A stretch of DNA of 64,000 nt. It comes from Methanosarcina vacuolata Z-761. GTDB taxonomy: Archaea > Halobacteriota > Methanosarcinia > Methanosarcinales > Methanosarcinaceae. Location of the stretch: contig NZ_CP009520.1 in NCBI RefSeq assembly GCF_000969905.1, positions 3,286,001 through 3,350,000 on the forward strand, in the 5' to 3' direction. Each line of letters begins with the position of its first letter. Position 1 is the stretch's first letter. Positions 29,143 through 37,529 of the stretch are shown piece after piece. Below the pieces are notes generated by a model. That model was given only the letters and a program-made list of their open reading frames with translations, ran no database searches and was not told where the DNA came from. The position numbers were made by a program, and so were the translations under genes.

Positions 29143-30711
29143 TTAGAACAACTCCGCCTGTTTTATTTTTCCTGATACTTCCATTTTTGTTTTGGCTTTC
29201 ACTTTTCTTTCCTTGCCTGGCTTTTTCCGACTTTCAGCCCTGCCTTTTTCCTGTTTTATTCTCTCAAGCAGGACAGAGGCAGATTCATCATTCGGGTATT
29301 GAGGTACAAGTTTACCTTCAAAGGCTTTTTTAAGGATAGACTGACGAAGTTTTTCTGCTTGAGCAAGGGACTGGTCTATGATTTTTTCTATCTGGTCGAT
29401 GACAGAAATTTGATACTCAATTGTAGAAATGATTTCTCTTTGTTCTTCTATAGGAGGTAGACTAAGGATTATGTTAACCATTCTTGTCAATCCAAGATCC
29501 TGATTCCCGACGCCGTGTGTAAAACGCTGTGATTGTGCATAACAGAAAGGTGAATTGAGTGTGTGTTGTAAATAGAATGGGTCAACTAAACTAACGAGTT
29601 TAAGGACTGCTACATGAACCCATACACTGAACTCAAAATCATATGTATTTACACGTGCAATTCCCGTCGTTCCACCTTTTGTGTATAGAATATCTCCTAC
29701 TTCGGGTTTGCATCTTTGAGACAATTCTTTGTGCAGCTCTTTTGTTATGTATTTCACATTATCAAAATCTACACCTGAAGGCCTTACATTTCCTCCAGTT
29801 ATAAATGGAATGCCTTCCTCAGCGTATTCAGGACTATAATGTGGCCCATCTTTTACTGACCATGTTAGTTGTCCAAGGTTTACCCAAGTCCAACTGTTCG
29901 GTAATTTAGGTAGATCAATGTCATCAACTGCTTTTGGTTCGCTGTAACTTTCTTTCCATTTGTCACTTTTTGGAATTTTCCCGTTTAATTTCATTTTTTC
30001 TAATTGTTCTTTTTCCCAAGTAATACGGCGTTCAATTAAGATTTTTGCTAACAGATTGTTGGCAGATTCAATCTCAGGATTGAGTTTTCTCCATTCCTCT
30101 GTCAATTTCCCCTCAAAAGCCGCCTTCAAAACCACCCGCCTGTAATTTTCAGTCTGAACCTTCGCCTTTTCAAGCTCCTGAACTCCGGCATCCAGATCGG
30201 TGAAAAGTTCCTCGATTCTCTGGACTATGCGGTGCTGTTCAGCGATAGGTGGGAATGGGATAAAAGAGGTTTCAAATTTGTTTTTAGTAATATGAGCTAA
30301 ACCTGCTGTCCCGTGTGCTTTTCTTACATATTCTGTAACATTCCAATTCATTACATGCATAAGAAATTTTTTGTCCGTATAGGATTCGTTTATATTGACT
30401 TTGAATATATGTTGATTAAGAACAGCGTCTCCTCGATTCCATATATGAGCCCCAAAAGAAGTTCCTGGGGTGCCTGACCAAGCAAATAACAGCTGTCCAT
30501 TATTAAAGTAATATTTATCCTCTACTTGAAAATCACAATAATTGAACTCTGATTCTTCATTATTAAGATTTTGAATTCTCACAATTGGAATACCATGTGA
30601 AGACCATTCAATAGGTTTAAAGGCTTTTCCATTGATCAAATCGCAAATTTCTCCAATTGTTGTCCAGCACCAATTATCAGGGAGCGCCGGTAGATTTTCG
30701 GTATCAGTCAT
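29143..30711 (-). CDS. hsdS: Type I restriction-modification specificity subunit
   Basis: The 522 residues show two target-recognition domains, each starting with a LPDNWCWTTIGEIC or LPNSWTWVNLGQLT block, and each followed by a conserved coiled-coil helix (PIAEQHRIVQRIEELFTDLD near 156-176; PIEEQREIISTIEYQISVID near 420-440). The helices set the spacing between the two half-sites. Residues 480-522 are lysine-rich. GGAG precedes the ATG. A decayed copy of this gene's first codons and leader sits at 31469-31600. Specificity cannot be read from sequence. Confidence 0.95.
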   Translation of the reverse strand: MTDTENLPALPDNWCWTTIGEICDLINGKAFKPIEWSSHGIPIVRIQNLNNEESEFNYCDFQVEDKYYFNNGQLLFAWSGTPGTSFGAHIWNRGDAVLNQHIFKVNINESYTDKKFLMHVMNWNVTEYVRKAHGTAGLAHITKNKFETSFIPFPPIAEQHRIVQRIEELFTDLDAGVQELEKAKVQTENYRRVVLKAAFEGKLTEEWRKLNPEIESANNLLAKILIERRITWEKEQLEKMKLNGKIPKSDKWKESYSEPKAVDDIDLPKLPNSWTWVNLGQLTWSVKDGPHYSPEYAEEGIPFITGGNVRPSGVDFDNVKYITKELHKELSQRCKPEVGDILYTKGGTTGIARVNTYDFEFSVWVHVAVLKLVSLVDPFYLQHTLNSPFCYAQSQRFTHGVGNQDLGLTRMVNIILSLPPIEEQREIISTIEYQISVIDQIEKIIDQSLAQAEKLRQSILKKAFEGKLVPQYPNDESASVLLERIKQEKGRAESRKKPGKERKVKAKTKMEVSGKIKQAELF

Positions 30712-30949
30712 CTGGGTTCTCCGTGCGTTTTTAAAAGAATTTAATTTATATAACAGTTCTCTTTTAGTTTTTGGATAGAAGCAGAAGAAGGTTATTAGCG
30801 TATTTTAAGGAACTTGTATTATAGTAGTGTTGAAACATTGTCACAATATTTATTTATACTTATTTAAGTAATAATAAATGATGCGGTTTTGTCTTTTGAA
30901 TATATTTATTTTTAAGCCGTAACTGTAAATCAAAAGAAGGAGCCTTTTT

Positions 30950-31234
30950 ATGGGAATTTTTAAAGGACTTGTTTATGTAAAACATGGAAGGGTCGGAAGC
31001 AAATCTGAAGGCCCGGACTACTATCTGCAGACCTGTGATGGTGAGTATCTGCTAAAATATGTGGACAGGTGTTTATGGAAACCGGATTACTATCTTGAGT
31101 TTTTCTGCCGTAAGTTTGTTGAAATTAATGGAGAGTTTGATAAGGAAGCAAATACAATATATGTAAAAGATATAAGCGAGATCTGTGTGGGGCTTATCCC
31201 TCAAAATCAAGAGCTGTTGACAAAGAAAATATGA
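30950..31234 (+). CDS. Small hypothetical protein, 94 residues
   Basis: The gene has an excellent AAGGAG ribosome-binding site and opposes hsdS across a shared 238-bp promoter region. The product (starting FKGLVYVKHGRVGSKSEGP, then PDYYLEFFCRKFVEINGEFD) looks like a small beta-barrel, possibly OB-like. I recall similar short proteins in other Methanosarcina, but no function. It may be cargo of the restriction locus or an unrelated insertion, as it lies between two copies of the hsdS 5' end. Confidence 0.7.
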   Translation: MGIFKGLVYVKHGRVGSKSEGPDYYLQTCDGEYLLKYVDRCLWKPDYYLEFFCRKFVEINGEFDKEANTIYVKDISEICVGLIPQNQELLTKKI

Positions 31235-31247
31235 ATATACTAATTTT

Positions 31248-31349
31248 GGCTCTTCGTCATTCCCTATGGATAAGATGATTTTCAATTTAAGACCGCATTG
31301 GTTTTTATGAAAATATTATGAGGATATCCACACAAAACCACGAAGAGCC
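31248..31349. mobile_element. MITE-like element, 102 bp, with an 8-bp target duplication
   Basis: GGCTCTTCGT (31248-31257) and its exact inverse ACGAAGAGCC (31340-31349) end the element; a TGGAT about 19 bp inside also matches in inverted form. The direct repeat CTAATTTT flanks both sides (31240-31247, 31350-31357). It has no coding capacity. The ends differ from those of the 199-bp element at 6208, so two MITE families are present. Confidence 0.8.
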
Positions 31350-31468
31350 CTAATTTTCTTAATTTTTTCATTTCTACTTTAATTTTTTTAACTTAAACCT
31401 AAAAGGCTAAATAGCTATGTCGAATGTTCGAGATACTTTTTGTATTTTTTTGTGTTTCTTAAGAAGCA

Positions 31469-31600
31469 TCAGTAGATTTTCAGTATCAGTTATCTGGGTT
31501 CTCCGTGCATTTTTAAAAGAACTTAATTTGTATAATCGTTCTCTTTTGGTGTAGGATAAAAGTTGGAGATAAATTATTAGTATTTTCAATGGAACATGTC
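31469..31600 (-). pseudogene. Decayed duplicate of the hsdS start and leader
   Basis: About 120 bp match 30690-30820 (roughly 85 percent by eye), in the same orientation. The copy would begin TDTENL like hsdS, but its start codon is ATA and the frame departs from HsdS after a few residues. It is either the stub of a second hsdS lost here or a local duplication. Confidence 0.75.
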
Positions 31601-31689
31601 ACTTTCGTGAAATTTATTTAATACAAAGTGTGTTTTTCCCTTGACGGAATGAAATAGTTATTGGTATTAATATTTTTAAGAAATTAAAC

Positions 31690-32547
31690 GAGCCTATCCC
31701 AAAAGCTCATTTACTCTAATTATTGCTGCTACCATTACAACTCCTAAATATGATGTCTCTTTAATTTCATATCTTGGAAATACTTTCTTGCATGACTCTA
31801 TCCAGCTAAAGAACCTTTCTACTATGCTTTTCTTTTTGTATTCTTCTTGATCTACTTTTATTGGTCTTCCTCTCTTCTTTTTCTTCCTATTTCTTTTATT
31901 TACTGGTATATTGGACTTTATTCCTCTTCTCCTGTTATATTTTCTAATTTTAGCTGTATCATACATTGCATCAGCTGTTACTTTGGAAGGCCTGTTAACA
32001 GGCCTTCCTACAGGTCTCTTTATATTGAAATTTTTAAGTGTAGGTATATAAAGTGTAGAATCATTCTTATTTGCAGGAACAATAATAATCGAGAGAGGTA
32101 AACCTTGCAAATCTACTAAAACGCTTATTTTTATTCCTTTTATTTTTTTGTGGCCATCGTAGCCGATATCCCCCCTTTTTTAGCCGGAACATCCTTTGTA
32201 TCAGTAAAGCAGTGAGAAAGATCTATTTTATTCAAATCGTAACCTTTGTTTAAAAGTTCATTGAAAATCTTCTGATATATGCCATGTTCACACAGATATA
32301 GATGGAATCTATGTACTGTTGACTTAGATCCATATTTCCTGGGAACGTCTTTCCACGTACAACCTGTCATAACAACGTACAAAATACCGTTCATTAACTT
32401 CCTCAGATTTGCACGTGGCCTTCCTGTAGGCGGTTTCTGTGGAGGAAGATAAGGTTCCATGGATTCCCATAGAACATCATCGATTTCACGAAATGACATA
32501 AAGGTAAATTTATAATTTCAACATAATATTGCTTTTGGGATAGGCTC
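31690..32547 (-). mobile_element. IS5-family-like insertion sequence, 858 bp
   Basis: Perfect 17-bp terminal inverted repeats GAGCCTATCCCAAAAGC (31690-31706; inverse at 32531-32547) bound a transposase region. A 3-bp AAC flanks both sides and may be the target duplication. The perfect ends suggest a fairly recent insertion, although the transposase frame is broken or frameshift-regulated. Confidence 0.88.
31694..32499 (-). CDS. IS5-like transposase in two overlapping frames
   Basis: The first frame (32499-32140, 119 residues) has the N-terminal domain (FREIDDVLWESMEPYLPPQ, GRPRANLRKLMNGILYV, TGCTWKDVPRKYG). The second (open upstream of 32110, ending 31694) has VDLQGLPLSIIIVPANKNDS and the YKKKSIVERFFSWIE block with the catalytic Glu. 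The frames join by a -1 shift at an A6G6 run (minus strand of 32170-32181), after which the text reads DIGYDGHKKIKGIKISVLVD. Several IS5 subgroups make their transposase by programmed frameshifting, so this may be functional; a simple indel is the alternative. Confidence 0.82.
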
Positions 32548-33033
32548 AACATTAAAACTTGCCATATATTTTTAAAGCTTAATGCGTTGCTTGAGACTGT
32601 TTTTAACATCACAAAATTCTAAAAGTTTCAACAAATATGTGAAATTAACTTTTACTCATAAAATTTGGAGAGAATACAAAAAATCATTTGAAATAATCAT
32701 CTTTTGTCAAAAATTAAGAAATATTTTTCCCCCCATAGTAATTCTTCTTAGTTTTAATTCTCATAATTACATAAATTACCTATAATAATATTTGTTTATT
32801 TATGCTGAAATCTTTTCAATTTTAAATATTAAAATAAGATGTTAATTGACTGAACTATATAAGAAATTTAGGTAGTATTTAAGATTTATAGAAATCCCAT
32901 GGATAAAGATTTTTACATTTTTTTGAAAACTCTAAGTAATTTTAGGATTCATCTTCAAAGCCAAAACGTAAATCCTTAATTAATTCATAAATTATGAGGC
33001 TTATTGCAAATATATATGTAGGTGATCCTGATT
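32548..33033. other. AT-rich intergenic region, nothing recognised
   Basis: It holds the presumed promoter of the next two genes. No repeat, RNA or coding signal stands out. Confidence 0.5.
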
Positions 33034-33609
33034 ATGATGGATAATATTAAATTTGATGAAATCTCGTACAATATTATATTCGAAAGGTATCAAAGAGAAT
33101 TTCAAAGAACCCTAAATATTGAAAATAAGGCATCTAATGTAGTTGGTTTTGTAGGAGTAATATTTGGACTTGATTCAATTAGTGGGCTATATGTTTTTGA
33201 ACAGATAAAAACTGGAGATCTATCCTTTGGTAGTATTCTATTTTATGTATTAAGTCTAGTTTTTTTAATAATTTCAATACTTCTTGCTGTTAAAGTGTTA
33301 TACGTAAAAGAAAGGTACATTGTACCTGAACTTACCTATTTTATGGAGAATTATGTTAAAACTGGAAAAAGTAAAGAAATGATTTTATATAAATTATCTG
33401 AGCTATTCGTTTATGCTGTTGATGGTGGATGTAAGTTTGAAGGAAATGCAAATACTAACATCAGAGACAAGTTTGAAGGAAATGCAAGTATAAATGATCG
33501 AAATGCTAACCTTTTACGTTACTCTTTTTCATTTTTTCTGAGTGGAGTTGTTACAAGCCTAATCTTCATGTTTTCAGTTTTAATAGGACTATATAATTCA
33601 TTTTACTGA
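33034..33609 (+). CDS. Small membrane protein with three predicted helices, in the restriction locus
   Basis: About 190 residues. The ATG at 33034 is chosen because AGGTGATCC lies six bases upstream; the in-frame GTG at 33022 overlaps that site. Predicted helices lie near 35-55 (VVGFVGVIFGLDSI), 65-88 (ILFYVLSLVFLIISILLAV) and 168-188 (GVVTSLIFMFSVLIGLY), with an 80-residue soluble loop between the second and third. No family is recognised. The hairpin-plus-tail layout recalls small membrane partners in archaeal defence loci, but that is only a resemblance. The next gene begins nine bases downstream, so the two form an operon. Confidence 0.72.
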   Translation: MMDNIKFDEISYNIIFERYQREFQRTLNIENKASNVVGFVGVIFGLDSISGLYVFEQIKTGDLSFGSILFYVLSLVFLIISILLAVKVLYVKERYIVPELTYFMENYVKTGKSKEMILYKLSELFVYAVDGGCKFEGNANTNIRDKFEGNASINDRNANLLRYSFSFFLSGVVTSLIFMFSVLIGLYNSFY

Positions 33610-33617
33610 GGGTGTTT

Positions 33618-34112
33618 ATGGCACAAAGAGGACAAAGATCGGATGAAATAGTTAGAATTGTTGAAAAAGAATTAGCAAATGAATTTTCAAACCAATTATC
33701 AAGGAAATTTGAGGAGTGGATGAATGATTTTTCTATTAATATGGACAACCATTTAGAGGAATTTGGAAATAAAATAAACGAATTATCTGATAAAATAACC
33801 TCACTGGAAAATAAAATATTTGATGAGCGCCTTAAAAGCAATATAGATTTAAGACTAGGAGGACCTAGATTAGAAGGATATGGCATGGACTTCGGATTGG
33901 GACGTTTCAGACTAGAAGGTCATATGGTACGAGAAGCTGATGAGTTTACTGCCACTTGTGTCGAACCTCCTAAAGGATTCATTTACTTGGTTCCGATACA
34001 AGACACTTTTGAAACACTAATAGTTGATAGTGAGAATTTATTGAAAAGAGGAGAGAATCTATTAGATAAAAATCGCTTTATCCAGTCAACACTTCACTCA
34101 ACTCCTCCATAA
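33618..34112 (+). CDS. Coiled-coil protein, partner of the preceding membrane protein
   Basis: About 164 residues. The ATG at 33618 fits the GAGGGTG just upstream better than the GTG at 33612. Residues about 5-80 are strongly helical and charged (NEFSNQLSRKFEEWMNDFS, NKINELSDKITSLENKIFDE), a likely coiled coil. After a Gly/Arg-rich link comes a mixed region (FIYLVPIQDTFETLIVDSE). Its 3' end overlaps that of hsdR by 35 bp, tail to tail. No function is known; the operon layout suggests the two products act together at the membrane. Confidence 0.7.
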   Translation: MAQRGQRSDEIVRIVEKELANEFSNQLSRKFEEWMNDFSINMDNHLEEFGNKINELSDKITSLENKIFDERLKSNIDLRLGGPRLEGYGMDFGLGRFRLEGHMVREADEFTATCVEPPKGFIYLVPIQDTFETLIVDSENLLKRGENLLDKNRFIQSTLHSTPP

Positions 34113-36897
34113 TCCCCACTAGATCCTCCCCAAATAACTCATAAGCTTTAAACGCCCCTCCTTTCCTGTTAAACGGCACATTCTCAAAGTCCTCAACCTC
34201 GATATCCAGCGAGGACGCAATATGGTCCTTGATCATTCTGAGCCACTCTTTCTGTTCTTCTGAAAAGGTTCTGCCCGAAGCTTCCTGAGCTGATAGCCAT
34301 TTTTCAAACCTTGATTCAACTGTATCCGGAAAAGGTTCGAGAATATCGGATTCTCCGAGTTCGAAGCGAAGGATGGAAACTATATTGGTAAGGAGTTTTC
34401 CCGGAGTTGCCTGTTTGACTTTTGACAGGTCGAGGGCTTCGTAGGCTTGCCAGAGTTTTTCCGGGGTCAGGTAGTAGGGAGGCTTTTCTATGGATTCGGC
34501 AAGCTGTTTGATTGCACGGTATGTGAGGTGCCTTTTTCCGTAAGGGGTGTTGTAGATTATCTGAAGGGCTGTAAGTTCGTCTTTGTTTTCTTCAATGAAT
34601 TTGTGGAAGTTTTCTATGGTTTTTTGGGCTTTTTCTTTTGCATCGGCGTCAAAACCTGCGTAAAGAACTCGATCTTCGCTTACCGTGTCTATTACCTGTT
34701 CGTTTTTGCGGTGCAGGTCAATGAGGAGGTTTCGAAGAGTTGGAGAATCAAAAGGAGCACAGGCTTCAGAGGCGAGGATTTCTCTGGCTTTTTCCAGCTG
34801 GACGGACGAAGGAGAATCAGTATTGAAGAGGATTTTTGCTTTTGCTTCCTGAACATCCGGGTCAACAGCGTCAAGGAGAGCATTTGTAAGGACGCTCAGA
34901 GACTTGCCGCCTGACTCATTTTCGATCTTTTCCCGGTCGTAGGAAGTGATTTCTCGGTCGAGGCGGGCCAGGCGGCCAGCAAGGGTTGTTAGGGTATCTT
35001 CATCCCGGCTGCCAAAAGCGACCTGTATCAGAATTTTGTCAAAAGGAACGGTCTTTTTTCTTTCAAGGGGACGGGAATCGGTCTTATCGCTCTCGCAGAT
35101 CCCTACTGCATCCACGATTATAAAATGGGTCTTTCCTTTCGTGCAATCTGGACTTATTTCCTTCATATCATCCAGGTTTATCGTGCGGGTGCCTCTTCCT
35201 TTCATCTGCTCAAAATAAACGCTTGAACGGACGTCCCTCATGAAGAGAACGCATTCAAGGGGTTTTATGTCCGTCCCTGTGGAGATCATATCCACGGTTA
35301 CGACAATACGCGGATAATACTTATTCCTGAAATACTTGATCAGGGTTTTCGGGTCTTCTCCAGTGACCCTGTAAGTGATTTTCTTGCAAAAATCGTTGCC
35401 TTTTCCAAATTCTTCCCTTATAATCTCAACAATATCTTCAGCATGAGAGTCGTCCTTTGCAAAAATCAGGGTTTTTGGAACTTCGGATCTGCCTGGGAAT
35501 ATTTCAGTAAAGAGTTTTTCCTTAAATGTTCTTATTACGGTTCTTATCTGGTCTTTTGAGACAACCGAGTGGTCAAGCTTCTTTTCGTCGTAGGAAAACT
35601 CGTCATCAAGTTGTTCCCACCTGATCTTTCTCGTAAGTTTATCCCGTTTGTCTATATAAAAGCCGGCTTCAACCTTGCTACCTTTTTCCGTAATTTCAGT
35701 TTTTATTCTGTAGACTTCATAACCTACGTTTACACCGTCTGCGACGGCTCTTTCATGTGAATATTCCATGACAAGGTTCTTATTAAAAAAACCTAATGTT
35801 TGATTTGATGGCGTTGCAGTCAACCCAATGATAAAGGCATCGAAATACTCAAGCACCTGCCTCCATAGGTGATAGATTGATCGGTGGCATTCGTCAGTTA
35901 CAATGAAATCAAAATACTCAATAGGGATGTCAGGGTTGTAATCGATTGTTCTTTCCTTTTTTGCCTCTTCTGATTCCTTTCCCGCTTCTTTCCCTGAAAA
36001 GTCTGCCCAGCGATCAAAAGCCGATTCTTCCTCAAGTTCCGGATCCAATTCTTTTTCTCCTTTGAGCATTGAATACAGGCGTTGAATCGTAGTGATGCAT
36101 ACTTTGCAAACAGGGTCTAGGCTGTTTGATTTCAGGTGCTGTACGTTGTATACTTTTGTAAACAACCGCCCATCACCAGGAATTGGATAGCTATCAAACT
36201 CCCGCAACGTTTGCTCTCCAAGGTTATTTCTGTCAACCAGAAAGAGCACTCTTTTTGCTTTTGAAAACTTGATCAGCCTGTTAATAAAACTCACAGCGGT
36301 ATACGTTTTTCCACTGCCTGTCGCCATCTGTATCAAGGATCTTGGACGGTTGTCTGCCAGTGATTTCTCAAGGTTTTGAATTGCTTCATACTGGCAATCC
36401 CACAGTTTTTGCCTATCCAGCGGAACTAGCTGTGAAGTTTTAATAAGTCTACTTCTCAGTGTATCTTTTTCCTCAATCAATCCTTTAAGGGTTTCTGGTC
36501 TATGAAACGAAAAAACTCTGCGAGAACGAGCATCAGGATCTCTCCGGTCTCTGAAGTTTGTCTCATCGCCTGTGCTTTCATAGCAAAAAGGAAGCGGCTC
36601 ATTTACTGCCAGAAGATCTGCCAAACTGCTTTTTGCATACTTTTCAGACTGTTCGGCAACTCCGCTCAGGGTAAATCCTTTTGGTTTTGCTTCAATAATG
36701 CCTACAGGTCGCCTATCAGCAAAGAGAAGATAATCCGAAAATCCGACTTTCAGGTGGGCTTCCGTGACTGCAACCCCTATACTTTCACTGGGTTTCATTT
36801 CGTATAGATCCTGAACTTTCCAACCTGACAGTTCAAGCATCTTATCGAGATCTTCACGAGCAATTTCTTCGGGCTTTTTGCTACTTTGCAAAACCAT
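34078..36897 (-). CDS. hsdR: Type I restriction-modification restriction subunit
   Basis: The 939 residues have an N-terminal nuclease domain (VGFSDYLLFADRRPVGIIEA then KPKG, about 51-74, a D-ExK-type site) and an SF2 translocase: MATGSGKTYTA (about 191-201), FLVDRNNLGEQTL, TDECHRSIY (about 332) and GLTATPSNQT, followed by STGTDIKPLE and GRGTRT. The C-terminal region would bind the methylase core. HsdR cuts unmethylated DNA after translocation. It is transcribed in the same direction as hsdS and hsdM but separated from them by 3.4 kb of inserted genes and mobile elements, so it needs its own promoter. Confidence 0.96.
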   Translation of the reverse strand: MVLQSSKKPEEIAREDLDKMLELSGWKVQDLYEMKPSESIGVAVTEAHLKVGFSDYLLFADRRPVGIIEAKPKGFTLSGVAEQSEKYAKSSLADLLAVNEPLPFCYESTGDETNFRDRRDPDARSRRVFSFHRPETLKGLIEEKDTLRSRLIKTSQLVPLDRQKLWDCQYEAIQNLEKSLADNRPRSLIQMATGSGKTYTAVSFINRLIKFSKAKRVLFLVDRNNLGEQTLREFDSYPIPGDGRLFTKVYNVQHLKSNSLDPVCKVCITTIQRLYSMLKGEKELDPELEEESAFDRWADFSGKEAGKESEEAKKERTIDYNPDIPIEYFDFIVTDECHRSIYHLWRQVLEYFDAFIIGLTATPSNQTLGFFNKNLVMEYSHERAVADGVNVGYEVYRIKTEITEKGSKVEAGFYIDKRDKLTRKIRWEQLDDEFSYDEKKLDHSVVSKDQIRTVIRTFKEKLFTEIFPGRSEVPKTLIFAKDDSHAEDIVEIIREEFGKGNDFCKKITYRVTGEDPKTLIKYFRNKYYPRIVVTVDMISTGTDIKPLECVLFMRDVRSSVYFEQMKGRGTRTINLDDMKEISPDCTKGKTHFIIVDAVGICESDKTDSRPLERKKTVPFDKILIQVAFGSRDEDTLTTLAGRLARLDREITSYDREKIENESGGKSLSVLTNALLDAVDPDVQEAKAKILFNTDSPSSVQLEKAREILASEACAPFDSPTLRNLLIDLHRKNEQVIDTVSEDRVLYAGFDADAKEKAQKTIENFHKFIEENKDELTALQIIYNTPYGKRHLTYRAIKQLAESIEKPPYYLTPEKLWQAYEALDLSKVKQATPGKLLTNIVSILRFELGESDILEPFPDTVESRFEKWLSAQEASGRTFSEEQKEWLRMIKDHIASSLDIEVEDFENVPFNRKGGAFKAYELFGEDLVGIMEELSEVLTG

Positions 36898-37529
36898 AGA
36901 TACTCTTCCGGTTTTTAATCACAGCCGACAATAAATAATAATATTGTAAACTTGGCTAACTTTAAAACCTTTACTAATTTATCTTAATGAGCGCTTATTT
37001 ATTTTTGTAAAAGGTCTGCGCCAAAGATTTTTTCCCGCATAACGCAGGTTTAGAAAAATGTAATTCACTCTTTTCCAACTTAACAGCTAAAAACAGGAAA
37101 TGACTCATAAAATAATTTCAAAAAAATTTTAGATTATACTCTTATATGTTAAAAGTTCCAGCTTACATAACTCCATTATACTGGTAATATAATCATTAAA
37201 CTAATGGAACTAAAGTTTACTATATTCCACTAACAATTATACCAGTAAAGTAACATTATACGTTAAAAATATTATATAAGATAAGCTCATGGTATAAATT
37301 GCGTCCCCATCTATCTAAACAAAACTCCACTAGCAACATCTACTCCACAAAGATCTGCGGCATACAATCAAAGGGATTAAAATTTAGATTGAGTCCTGAA
37401 TTTTATTCCAAACCTCTTTTCAGACTAAGAAGCGAATTTTTTAATGTATTTCAGTAAATCCGGGCTTTCAGATGGGGACGTAATCTTTCTTGAAACAAAT
37501 TTTCTCTCTGTTTTTTCCTTCGCCTGAGT
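36898..37529. other. Intergenic region with a long-range inverted repeat
   Basis: ATTGCGTCCCCATCT (37298-37312) and the inverse AGATGGGGACGTAAT (37470-37484) match at 14 of 15 positions, 157 bp apart; no flanking duplication is seen. The hsdR promoter lies near 36900-36960. No gene is recognised. Confidence 0.5.
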
